From: Planctomycetales bacterium
GTDB lineage: Bacteria > Planctomycetota > Phycisphaerae > SM23-33
Direction of reading: 5' to 3'
Length of the DNA stretch: 23,496 bases
NCBI GenBank assembly: GCA_030592655.1
Contig: JAUVIQ010000021.1
Location: forward strand, 1 to 23,496
Every line of letters begins with the position of its first letter. Positions within the stretch are counted from its first letter, which is position 1. Of this stretch, positions 16,332-23,496 are shown one piece after another. The notes below the pieces were generated by a model, which saw only the letters and a program-made list of their open reading frames with translations, did not search any database and was not told the origin of the DNA. A program made the position numbers and the translations under genes.

Positions 16332-16871
16332 ATGGAAGAAACGAACGCGCAGGAAGGAAAAGGGCAACGGACTATTAAATTTTGGGCGGGTTTTATCCTG
16401 GGATTTCTGATTGTCGCGTTGTTTTTTTCACTCTCCCTTCCATGCAAGAGCAAGCAGTTGTCCAAGGAGGCCATATGCGGAGCAAGCCTCAATGGGATTG
16501 GCAAAGGCGTTGTGTTTTATGCAAGGGAGAATAACGATTTGTACCCGCCGGACTTGGCAACGCTGGTGCAGGCGGGGAACGTTCCGTCCGGAATGTTGCT
16601 CTGTCCGTCTTCCGGTACAGAACGTGCGACAACGACTCGTCCAGCCGACATTGAGGCACACTGTGATTACATCTATGTATCGGGCTTTGATTCCAACCCT
16701 TCCGGCGACCTTATTCGCGCCTTTGAACTTCCCGCCAATCACGGGCAGGAGTTTGTCAACGTGCTCTATGTTGACTTCCATGTAAAGGGTACGAAAGACA
16801 TGAATGTATTCGCGGGAGAACTTCAACGCCTCAACGATTACATCGCCGAGGAGAGGGGGGCAGAACGATGA
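16332..16871 (+). CDS. Small membrane-anchored protein, pseudopilin-like
   Basis: 179 residues. One hydrophobic helix (about 16-36) is followed by an exported-looking domain with NGIGKGVVFYARENNDLYPPDLATLV and LLCPSS, which recalls the truncated type II pseudopilin-like proteins (DUF1559 kind) frequent in planctomycetes. The canonical prepilin peptidase site is not evident, so it may simply be an anchored globular domain. The ATG follows AAGGGG 8 bases upstream, 15 bases after the zinc-ribbon gene, and its stop overlaps the next start by four bases (ATGA). Function unknown. Confidence 0.7.
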   Translation: MEETNAQEGKGQRTIKFWAGFILGFLIVALFFSLSLPCKSKQLSKEAICGASLNGIGKGVVFYARENNDLYPPDLATLVQAGNVPSGMLLCPSSGTERATTTRPADIEAHCDYIYVSGFDSNPSGDLIRAFELPANHGQEFVNVLYVDFHVKGTKDMNVFAGELQRLNDYIAEERGAER

Positions 16872-17380
16872 AGAAAAAGACTTCGCCATTTACGTGGGGA
16901 GTAGCAATAAGCCTTTTAGCGGGCGCTGTTTTCTTCGTTGGCCTGTCTGTGTTCCTGAAATGTGAGGATGAGCATCCGTTCCAGTCGCAGATGACCCTTT
17001 CGATCGAGCAGATTCGTAAGGTTGCCGGCGCGGTGGCTGATTATGAGAAGTCGAATCAGCGCCGGCCTGAGAATCTCGAAGCGCTGGTCAAGGCCGGCCT
17101 GCTTTCGTCGGGGGACCTGTTCGACCCGAAGCGTTCGCCGTCTTCAGATTCCAATCCGGACCTCCTGTATTTCCCAGCCTTGCGGAGGACGGACCCTGCC
17201 GACCTTGTGCTGCTGTGCACGATTACCACCCGCAAGCGAGGCGGATCCCTCCTGGCGGTAATGAACGATTACAGCACCGTTGAATTGACGCCACAGGAAC
17301 TCCGCGCAGCCCTGCAACGGACGTATTCCTACCTCGGCGGGCAAATTGGGCGTAATTTTTCCGGGTCAAATAGCCGATAA
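16868..17380 (+). CDS. Small membrane-anchored protein, companion of the preceding gene
   Basis: 170 residues starting in a four-base ATGA overlap with the preceding gene, so translation is probably coupled. A basic start (MKKK) and a hydrophobic helix (about 10-30) are followed by a soluble domain whose IRKVAGAVADYEKSNQRRPENLEALVKAG resembles the corresponding part of the preceding protein (YPPDLATLVQAG), which hints at distant homology. The order of parts, with a helix, NLEALVKAG and then a strand-rich tail, is pseudopilin-like. Function unknown. Confidence 0.68.
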   Translation: MKKKTSPFTWGVAISLLAGAVFFVGLSVFLKCEDEHPFQSQMTLSIEQIRKVAGAVADYEKSNQRRPENLEALVKAGLLSSGDLFDPKRSPSSDSNPDLLYFPALRRTDPADLVLLCTITTRKRGGSLLAVMNDYSTVELTPQELRAALQRTYSYLGGQIGRNFSGSNSR

Positions 17381-17449
17381 AACCATTCGCGGGCATTTTT
17401 TATCTGCGCCGCCTGTATAACCTTACGAATAAAGGATGATGACGCCTTG

Positions 17450-20008
17450 ATGAAGCCGTTGCGGACGTTCAGAATTAAGCCGTCGCTGCCTGATGAACTA
17501 TCAGGTCTGCTTGATCTTGCTTACAACCTTCGCTGGGCGTGGCGGGGCGAGGTGCGCGAGGTCTTCCGCAGGCTTGATGCGAAACTATGGGAGACGACGG
17601 GGCACAACCCGGTGGCGATGCTGGGGCAGGTTGATCAGTCCAGGCTGGAGAAGGTTGCCAAAGACGCCGGATTTATGACGCAGTTCCGGCGTGAATACGA
17701 CGAGTTGCAGGAATACCTCGCCAGAAAAGGATGGTGGTGCAAGAAATACGGTCAGTGTAAGACGCCGCAAATGGCGTATTTCTGTGCGGAGTTCGGCCTG
17801 ACCGAGTGTATTCCCATCTACTCCGGCGGCTTGGGGGTTCTCGCGGGCGACCACCTCAAGAGCGCATCGGAATTGTGTCTCCCGCTGGTCGGCATCGGAT
17901 TGCTCTATCAGCAGGGTTATTTCCGCCAGAGGCTCAACGCCGACGGGTGGCAGCTGGAATCCTTCCCACGCAACGATTTTCACAATATGCCGGTTCAGCC
18001 TGTAGTCGTGAACGATGAACCGGTAACGACGGAGTTGGACTTTCCGGGTCGCCGGGTAAAAATCCAGGTATGGGTTGTGCGCGTCGGGCGTGTAAATCTG
18101 TATCTGCTGGACACCAACGTTCCGGAGAATTCGCCCGAGGACCGTCGGATTACCGACCAGTTATACGGCGGTGACCAGGAAACACGCATACGCCAGGAGA
18201 TAATCCTGGGTATCGGGGGCGTACGGGTGCTGGAGGCGATGGGAATTGAGCCGAAGGTCTTTCACACGAACGAAGGACATTCTGCCTTCCTGAGCCTGGA
18301 GCGGATTCGCAAACTCATGGTCGAAAACGGCGTCTCATTCGATGCCGCTCGCGAGGCTGTGTCGGCATCGAACGTCTTCACGACGCATACACCGGTCCCG
18401 GCAGGCAACGACGCATTCGAACCGGAAATTATTGAACGATACTTCGGACAATACAGGGAGCAGTTGGGACTTTCATGCGGACAATTCCTCTCGCTGGGCC
18501 GACAGGGCGGCGGCGAAAACGGCGACGAACCGATGAGCCTGACCGTACTGGCGATGAAATTGAGCAGTAACAGGAACGCCGTCAGCGAACTCCACGGCGA
18601 GGTCAGTCGAAAACTCTGGTCCGGTATCTGGCCCGGTCTTCCGGTCGATGAGGTTCCGATTACGCACTTCACCAACGGCGTTCATACGCGGAGTTGGATA
18701 AGTTACAGTCTCACCGGGCTTTACGACCGATACCTGGGTCCGGTCTGGAAGGAGCGTCCCGCCGACCAGGGCATATGGGAGGCGGTGGAGCAGATTCCCG
18801 ATACGGAATTGTGGCGGACGCATGAACGTCGGCGCGAAAGGCTCGTATCGTTTGCACGACGACGCCTGCGCGAGCAATTGTCCCGAAGCGGAGCCGGTGC
18901 ATCGGCCCTGGCGACAGCGGACGAATCGCTCGATTCGGAAACACTGACCATAGGTTTCGCGCGACGCTTCGCCACGTACAAGCGGGCAAGCCTCATCCTT
19001 CAGGACATTGAGAGGCTTGACCGTCTGCTGAACAATACGGAAATGCCCGTCCAGATTATCTTCGCCGGAAAGGCGCACCCGAAAGACAATCCGGGAAAGG
19101 AACTGATCCGCCAGATAGTGCATATCACCCGAAGACCTGAATTCCGGCGAAAGATCGTATTCCTGGAAAACTACGACATGAACCTCGCCCGTTACCTCGT
19201 GCAGGGCGTGGACGTCTGGCTGAACACGCCGCTGCGACCGATGGAGGCTTCGGGGACGAGCGGAATGAAGGTCGCCGCCAACGGCGGGCTTAACGTCTCC
19301 GTACTCGACGGGTGGTGGAGCGAAGGTTACAGCCCCGACGTGGGGTGGGCGATCGGTTCGGGCGAAAAATACCAGGACCTCGATTATCAGAATGCCGTCG
19401 AAAGCCGAGCGCTCTACGACCTGCTGGAAATGGAGGTCGCGCCGCTGTTCTATAAACGTGGTTCCGACGGTCTGCCGAGGGGATGGATAGCGAAAATGAA
19501 GGCGACGATGCGGAAACTTACGCCGTTCTTCAACTCGAATCGCCTGGTACGCGAATATGCCGAAAATTTCTACCTCCCGGCAATCGAACGATGGAATAAC
19601 CTGGTAACCGAAGACCTTACCGAAGCGAAAAACCTTTCGCAGTGGAAGCAGTGGCTGGTGGAAAAATTCGCCCAGGTGCGGGTTGAGGACGTCCGGGACA
19701 ACATCAACGGCGTCTCGCACGTAGGGCAACCGGTCAATGTTGAAGCCACTATTATGCTGGGGGAAATCAGTCCGGAGAACATCTCCGTACAATTATATTA
19801 CGGTCAATTGGACCCGGACGGCGAGTTCCGAAAGGGAGCGACGGCGGAAATGTCGCTACAGGGACAGTGCGACGCCGAAGGAAGGGGCAATTACGCCGCA
19901 GAGGTTCCATCAGGACGGACAGGCCTGTCCGGATACACCGTGCGAATCCTTCCACGACACAACGCCATGCCCGACCCAAGGGAAATGGGACTCATAAAAT
20001 GGGCGTAA
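17450..20008 (+). CDS. glgP: Alpha-glucan (glycogen) phosphorylase, GT35, DUF3417 type
   Basis: 852 residues. It releases glucose-1-phosphate from glycogen or maltodextrin using pyridoxal phosphate. Residues about 10-120 are the DUF3417 domain of the short, Thermotoga-like phosphorylases; the GT35 core follows with GGLGVLAGDHLKSAS, HTNEGHSAF, THTPVPAGND and FARRFATYKR. The PLP-binding lysine is K607 in EASGTSGMK. The C-terminal 100 residues form a beta-rich Ig-like domain. The ATG at 17450 was chosen; TTG directly before it (17447) is closer to the AAAGGAT ribosome site and cannot be excluded. Lies 69 bases after the small membrane protein. Its stop codon is the first base pair of a 37-bp inverted repeat. 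Confidence 0.95.
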   Translation: MKPLRTFRIKPSLPDELSGLLDLAYNLRWAWRGEVREVFRRLDAKLWETTGHNPVAMLGQVDQSRLEKVAKDAGFMTQFRREYDELQEYLARKGWWCKKYGQCKTPQMAYFCAEFGLTECIPIYSGGLGVLAGDHLKSASELCLPLVGIGLLYQQGYFRQRLNADGWQLESFPRNDFHNMPVQPVVVNDEPVTTELDFPGRRVKIQVWVVRVGRVNLYLLDTNVPENSPEDRRITDQLYGGDQETRIRQEIILGIGGVRVLEAMGIEPKVFHTNEGHSAFLSLERIRKLMVENGVSFDAAREAVSASNVFTTHTPVPAGNDAFEPEIIERYFGQYREQLGLSCGQFLSLGRQGGGENGDEPMSLTVLAMKLSSNRNAVSELHGEVSRKLWSGIWPGLPVDEVPITHFTNGVHTRSWISYSLTGLYDRYLGPVWKERPADQGIWEAVEQIPDTELWRTHERRRERLVSFARRRLREQLSRSGAGASALATADESLDSETLTIGFARRFATYKRASLILQDIERLDRLLNNTEMPVQIIFAGKAHPKDNPGKELIRQIVHITRRPEFRRKIVFLENYDMNLARYLVQGVDVWLNTPLRPMEASGTSGMKVAANGGLNVSVLDGWWSEGYSPDVGWAIGSGEKYQDLDYQNAVESRALYDLLEMEVAPLFYKRGSDGLPRGWIAKMKATMRKLTPFFNSNRLVREYAENFYLPAIERWNNLVTEDLTEAKNLSQWKQWLVEKFAQVRVEDVRDNINGVSHVGQPVNVEATIMLGEISPENISVQLYYGQLDPDGEFRKGATAEMSLQGQCDAEGRGNYAAEVPSGRTGLSGYTVRILPRHNAMPDPREMGLIKWA

Positions 20009-20113
20009 AGAATTAGCAGGGATGCAGGGGATACACGGGATAAGAATTTAGATAAAGAAAAAAAAGAAAAAAGTTTTTATCCCCTGTATCCCCTGCATCC
20101 CTGCTAATTCTTT
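20007..20113. repeat. 37-bp inverted repeat built of GGGATACAG-type units
   Basis: Arms 20007-20043 and 20077-20113 pair at 36 of 37 positions, separated by a 33-base purine-rich loop. Each arm is itself repetitive (GCAGGGAT, GCAGGGGAT, ACACGGGAT). The left arm starts inside the glgP stop codon. No T tract follows the right arm, so a classical terminator is not certain. Confidence 0.9.
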
Positions 20114-20122
20114 GAAAAAAGT

Positions 20123-20150
20123 TTGACTTTCCCTAGCCAAGGTATATGCT
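20123..20150 (+). promoter_or_regulatory. Likely thrS promoter
   Basis: TTGACT (20123-20128) and TATGCT (20145-20150), spacer 16. Transcription would begin near 20157, exactly at a 7-bp hairpin. Confidence 0.5.
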
Positions 20151-20156
20151 TGAGAT

Positions 20157-20256
20157 GTCGGAGGCGAACTGCTCCGACGGCAGGCTATGTTGACAAATAC
20201 CACTACGAATTCGTGACGACCATGCCGGACAAGTCGAGACCGGTCAGGCATGTGTC
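20157..20256 (+). promoter_or_regulatory. Structured thrS leader: two hairpins
   Basis: Hairpin 1: GTCGGAG (20157-20163) with CTCCGAC (20172-20178). Hairpin 2: GACCATGCC (20218-20226) with GGCATGTGTC (20247-20256), one base bulged. No ribosome site is seen within 15 bases of the thrS ATG; GGAG at 20319-20322 is about 21 bases away. A leader of about 187 bases with hairpins recalls ThrRS-repressed leaders of enterobacteria, but no tRNA-Thr-like anticodon loop was recognised. Confidence 0.4.
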
Positions 20257-20343
20257 CGTGTATTCCGCCTTTGTGCGCCTCCATCGGAAAAGCAACCTCC
20301 ACACCCATAAACTTTCCCGGAGCGTTTATAAGCAAACCACGCG

Positions 20344-22326
20344 ATGATAATAGTTAAATTACCCGACGACAGTAGTGTTGAATACGACGAAGCGACGCCG
20401 TTGCGAGTGGCGCAAGACATCTCACCGCGTCTTGCCGACGCTGCGGTCGCTGCCGAAGTGGACGGCGAGATCGTTGACCTGAACAGAGAACTGACCGACG
20501 GCGAGCATACCGTCAAAATCCTCACAAGCAGCGACGAACAGGCGCTGGAAATCCTCCGACACACCACAGCCCATATCCTCGCCCAAGCCGTCCGCAGACT
20601 CTATGGCCCGAAGGTTCAGTACACCATAGGCCCGGCATTGAACGACGACTTCCAGTACGGATTCTACTACGATTTCGATCTGCCCGAACCAATCAGCGCA
20701 GAAGACTTACCCAAAATCGAAGACGAGATGAGGAAAATCGTCGGCGAGAACATCCCCATAGCCCGAAGCGAATTGCCGATTGACCGGGCCAGGGCGCGTT
20801 TTACCGAAGCAGGTCAGGATTACAAGGCCGAGATGATCGACGACCTCGCCCGCGACGAGGGCGTCTCATCCGTCAGCCTCTACGAGCAGGGCGATTTCCT
20901 GGACATGTGCCGAGGCCCGCATCTGCCGAGCACCGGAAAGGTGAAGGTTTTCAAGTTGCTGACCACAGCAGGGGCCTACTGGCGGGGCGATGAGAATAAC
21001 AAGATGCTCACCCGCATCTACGGCATCGCCTTTTTCGATAAAAAAGCCCTCGCATCCCATCTTGAACGCATCGAAGAGGCGAAAAAACGCGACCATCGCG
21101 TCCTCGGCAGGCAGTTGGGCCTGTTTATTATCTCCGATTCAGTTGGGCCTGGGCTGCCGCTGTGGATGCCGAAGGGAACCATTATACGGATGGAACTTGA
21201 AGGCTGGCTTCGGAGCGAACTGCTCAAGCGGGGATACCAAGCCGTTATCACTCCGCACATTGGAAGGGTCGATCTCTACCGCACCAGCGGGCACTACCCG
21301 TATTACGAGCATGGGCTTTACCCGGCTATGGAGGTGGACGAAAACCAGTCCTACCTGCTCAAACCGATGAACTGCCCGCATCACATACAGATTTACAAGG
21401 CTACGCCGCACAGTTACCGTGACCTTCCGATGAGACTTTCGGAATTCGGGACTGTATATCGCCTTGAGCAATCGGGCGAACTTTCCGGCCTGATTCGCGT
21501 CCGCGGATTCACGCAGGACGATGCCCATATCTTCTGTACGCCGGAACAACTGGAAGCGGAAATCGAATCCTGCGTCGAACTGACCAAGCTCGTCCTGGAG
21601 ACGCTGGGGCTTGACAATTACCGCGTAAGGATAGGTCTGCGCGACCCGGACAGCGAAAAATACATCGGTAACAGCGAAAACTGGGACCTGGCGGAGGAAA
21701 ATATCCGCCAAGTGGTAAAAAAAGTCGGTATGAAGTACACCGAAGAACCCGGCGAAGCCGCCTTCTATGGGCCTAAAATCGACTTCGTGGTCAAAGACTG
21801 CATCGGCAGAGAGTGGCAACTCGGTACGATACAGGTCGATTACAATCTTCCCGAACGGTTCGATTTGGAGTATATAGGCGCTGACAACACAGCCCATCGG
21901 CCCGTAATGATTCACCGCGCACCGCTCGGTTCGCCGGAACGGTTCATCGGAATCCTTATTGAGCATTTCGCCGGCGCGTTTCCATTGTGGCTTGCGCCGG
22001 TGCAGGTGGCGGTCCTTCCCGTCAGCGAAAAATTCAATGACTATGCCGCAGAAGTCATATCCGCCGGAAAGGCGGCGGGCCTGCGAATGGAAACAGACGA
22101 ATCAGCCGACAAGATCGGCGCGAAGATACGCCGGGCGGCGACGCAAAAAGTCCCGTATATTTTCGTGGTCGGGCAACGTGAAGTCGAAGCCGATACGGTT
22201 TCCGTCCGCAAACGCGGAGCCGGCGAAGTCGGCGCTGTTGCACTGGAAGAAGCAATCGATAAACTAAAGGCCGAAAGAGAATCAAAAGGCGCAGAAGAAG
22301 CATTTACTGAAGAAAGTAATTCGTAA
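20344..22326 (+). CDS. thrS: Threonyl-tRNA synthetase
   Basis: 660 residues, close to the family's usual length. The TGS domain is about 1-62. The editing domain (about 65-230) has the metal-type HxxxH pair H73/H77 and CRGPH (C189/H193). The class II catalytic core follows with zinc ligands C344 (MNCPHH), H395 (DDAHIF) and H524, and motif 3 HRAPLGSPERFIGILIEH. The anticodon-binding domain is at the C-terminus (about 547-650). All catalytic and editing residues are intact. The last residues (SNS) and the stop codon are encoded by the left arm of a heptamer repeat. infC follows on the same strand, as in many bacteria. Confidence 0.97.
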   Translation: MIIVKLPDDSSVEYDEATPLRVAQDISPRLADAAVAAEVDGEIVDLNRELTDGEHTVKILTSSDEQALEILRHTTAHILAQAVRRLYGPKVQYTIGPALNDDFQYGFYYDFDLPEPISAEDLPKIEDEMRKIVGENIPIARSELPIDRARARFTEAGQDYKAEMIDDLARDEGVSSVSLYEQGDFLDMCRGPHLPSTGKVKVFKLLTTAGAYWRGDENNKMLTRIYGIAFFDKKALASHLERIEEAKKRDHRVLGRQLGLFIISDSVGPGLPLWMPKGTIIRMELEGWLRSELLKRGYQAVITPHIGRVDLYRTSGHYPYYEHGLYPAMEVDENQSYLLKPMNCPHHIQIYKATPHSYRDLPMRLSEFGTVYRLEQSGELSGLIRVRGFTQDDAHIFCTPEQLEAEIESCVELTKLVLETLGLDNYRVRIGLRDPDSEKYIGNSENWDLAEENIRQVVKKVGMKYTEEPGEAAFYGPKIDFVVKDCIGREWQLGTIQVDYNLPERFDLEYIGADNTAHRPVMIHRAPLGSPERFIGILIEHFAGAFPLWLAPVQVAVLPVSEKFNDYAAEVISAGKAAGLRMETDESADKIGAKIRRAATQKVPYIFVVGQREVEADTVSVRKRGAGEVGAVALEEAIDKLKAERESKGAEEAFTEESNS

Positions 22327-22388
22327 TTCGTAATTAGTAATTGGTCAAAAAAACCGATACCCAATTACGAATTACGAATTACCAATTA
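22317..22388. repeat. Inverted heptamer repeat between thrS and infC
   Basis: Left arm: TAATTCG, TAATTCG, TAATTAG, TAATTGG (22317-22344). Right arm: CCAATTA, CGAATTA, CGAATTA, CCAATTA (22361-22388). All 28 positions pair except two. The thrS stop codon (22324-22326) is the start of the second unit. The infC ribosome site begins ten bases after the right arm. Confidence 0.9.
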
Positions 22389-22411
22389 CGAACATTTAGG
22401 AGATCGGTACC

Positions 22412-23014
22412 ATCGCTAAAGAACTTCGTCGCAATGACCGTATTCGTGTTTCGGCGGTTCGCCTGATAGACGCCCAAGGCGAACAGGCTGGAGTCGTCGA
22501 TACCAGGGAAGCCATTGAAATGGCGCGTCAGGTCGATCTTGACCTTGTGGAGGTCGCTCCGCAGTCCGATCCGCCCGTCTGCCGGATAATGGACTACGGC
22601 AAGTACAAGTACGACCTGAAGAAGAAGCAGCACAACGCCAAGTCGCACCGACACGAGGTGGAGATGAAGGAGGTCCGCATCAAGACGCCGAAGATCGGGC
22701 GCCACGACCTGGAAATCAAGATTAACCGTGCGCGTGAGTTCCTCCATCGCGGCGACCGGGTGCAGTTCACCTTACGCTTCCGCGGACGGGAAATGGCACA
22801 CCAGTACCTCGGACGAGAGATACTCAATTCCATCAAAGCCGCACTGGAAGACGTCGCCAAGGTCGAGCGGGACTTTCGCATGGAAGGACGCCGGTTGATA
22901 ATGGTGCTGGCATCGACGATTGACAAGCGACAGGCTGAACATAAACCCCCGAAAAAACCCGCTAAAGACACGTCTGCCGCCGCACCATCGGCAGCAGAGG
23001 CGGGAGCGGAATAA
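22412..23014 (+). CDS. infC: Translation initiation factor IF-3, starting at ATC
   Basis: 200 residues. It binds the 30S subunit and checks initiator codon choice. The N-terminal IF3 domain (about 8-75: RVSAVRLIDAQGEQAGVVDT, DLDLVEVAP, PPVCRIMDYGK) and the C-terminal IF3 domain (about 85-170) are complete; a Lys/Ala-rich tail follows. No ATG, GTG or TTG lies between the in-frame TAG at 22397 and the conserved N-terminus. ATC at 22412 has a strong AGGAGAT ribosome site (22398-22404) at 7 bases. infC is known to start at AUU or a similar rare codon in many bacteria as an autoregulatory switch. rpmI and rplT, its usual followers, are not seen in the remaining window. Confidence 0.93.
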   Translation: MAKELRRNDRIRVSAVRLIDAQGEQAGVVDTREAIEMARQVDLDLVEVAPQSDPPVCRIMDYGKYKYDLKKKQHNAKSHRHEVEMKEVRIKTPKIGRHDLEIKINRAREFLHRGDRVQFTLRFRGREMAHQYLGREILNSIKAALEDVAKVERDFRMEGRRLIMVLASTIDKRQAEHKPPKKPAKDTSAAAPSAAEAGAE

Positions 23015-23088
23015 TACCGCCGCCAATCAGGTTTATGGTGTCAAAGGCTTTTTGAGAGGAAATACTGCTCGCTTAACCGCGAAAACGC

Positions 23089-23117
23089 TTGAAAAACAAG
23101 TTCGGCAGTGATATATG
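23089..23117 (+). promoter_or_regulatory. Likely promoter of tRNA-Arg
   Basis: TTGAAA (23089-23094) and TATATG (23112-23117), spacer 17; transcription would start about 12 bases before the tRNA. Confidence 0.5.
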
Positions 23118-23135
23118 AAGTAACTGATACCTCGG

Positions 23136-23209
<74 letters not shown>

Positions 23210-23256
23210 GTAGTATTTACAAGGGTTTACGTTCACTCCGTGGCTCACTCCGCTCA

Positions 23257-23280
23257 TTTTGGTACAGTTTTTGGTACAGT
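23257..23280. repeat. Tandem direct repeat of TTTTGGTACAGT
   Basis: Two perfect 12-base copies side by side (23257-23268, 23269-23280), 48 bases after tRNA-Arg and about 84 bases before the integrase stop. Such paired short repeats are typical arm-type binding sites of tyrosine recombinases (inference). Confidence 0.6.
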
Positions 23281-23363
23281 TGAAAGCAGAATCGATCTAA
23301 CAAGATGGTCCCGCCGTGATAAAGGGTCCGGTGTTTGACGTGGGATTCCGGAACGTCGAGGCA

Positions 23364-23496
23364 TCAACACTGTGAGCCTGCTGGTTGCGGTTGGGACGAG
23401 ATCATCTGTTCATGGTAATGCTTCAGCACCTGTAGATAATGCTCTCGTTCGACATGTTCGCTGTGTCCAAGCCAGGCGGCGCTTACGAACGCAGGC
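23364..23496 (-). CDS. Tyrosine recombinase/integrase, C-terminal fragment
   Basis: Only the last 44 codons are in the window; the gene continues beyond the right edge. The frame reads AWLGHSEHVEREHYLQVLKH near its visible start. This matches the C-terminal signature of phage-type integrases: the LGHS histidine and, about ten residues on, the nucleophilic tyrosine in HYLQV. It ends at a TGA (23366-23364). The gene points toward tRNA-Arg, which together with the direct repeats between them suggests the left boundary of an integrated element. This gene was called by reading the minus strand directly, since the fragment has no start codon. Confidence 0.8.
   Translation of the reverse strand, partial: PAFVSAAWLGHSEHVEREHYLQVLKHYHEQMISSQPQPAGSQC

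Noticed and set aside
18473..19792. Long minus-strand open frame of 439 codons
   Set aside because: Antisense to the well-supported glycogen phosphorylase; no domain.
22920..23111. Plus-strand open frame ending in LTAKTLEKQVRQ
   Set aside because: It begins inside infC in another frame, overlaps the tRNA-Arg promoter, and does not resemble L35 or L20.

Overview
This window is about 23.5 kb of a bacterial chromosome with moderately high GC. The gene content suggests a planctomycete, possibly of the Phycisphaerae. The clues are a membrane protein with two zinc ribbons next to pseudopilin-like small proteins, secreted DUF5060/glycosidase-like proteins, an FG-GAP/ASPIC protein, a Thi4-type thiazole synthase without the sacrificial cysteine, and an excisionase/MerR-type HTH fused to a receiver domain. 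The assignment is inferred from gene content alone. The right end borders an integrated element.

Layout. (1) 1-4990: a thiazole synthase (thi4, 5' end outside the window) runs convergent to a minus-strand operon. That operon encodes a heterodimeric ABC exporter (two half-transporters) followed by a TrmO/TsaA-like tRNA methyltransferase with an added zinc ribbon. (2) 4991-5297: the leader of that operon holds several nested stem-loops and looks like a structured RNA regulator. (3) 5298-9919: two minus-strand genes encode secreted DUF5060/glycosidase-like paralogues. The upstream one is fused to an FG-GAP plus ASPIC module. (4) 10017-10652: tRNA-Lys(CTT) and a small membrane protein, both on the minus strand. 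(5) 11114-11719: the HTH-receiver regulator, behind two good sigma70-type promoters. It is followed by a compact structured RNA candidate and a strong terminator. (6) 12105-13100: an NAD-dependent epimerase/3-beta-HSD-like protein, minus strand. (7) 13233-14681: tRNA-Leu(CAA), a palindromic element, and a periplasmic Spy/LTxxQ repeat protein. (8) 14955-20008: a plus-strand cluster of the zinc-ribbon membrane protein, two small membrane-anchored proteins and glycogen phosphorylase. (9) 20344-23014: thrS and infC. IF3 appears to start at a rare ATC codon. (10) 23136-23496: tRNA-Arg(ACG), a 12-bp tandem direct repeat, and the C-terminal end of a tyrosine recombinase, which together look like the edge of an integrated element.

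A feature that runs through the window is short tandem heptamers or nonamers between genes, often as facing inverted arms (9958-10016, 10129-10156, 10791-10861, 20007-20113, 22317-22388). Three of them run into the stop codon of the neighbouring gene. With the two structured RNA candidates, they are the least explained part of the sequence.

The genes serve mostly separate functions: thiamin precursor synthesis, export, tRNA modification, extracellular glycan binding or hydrolysis, signalling, envelope protein handling, glycogen breakdown and translation. No single pathway spans the window.
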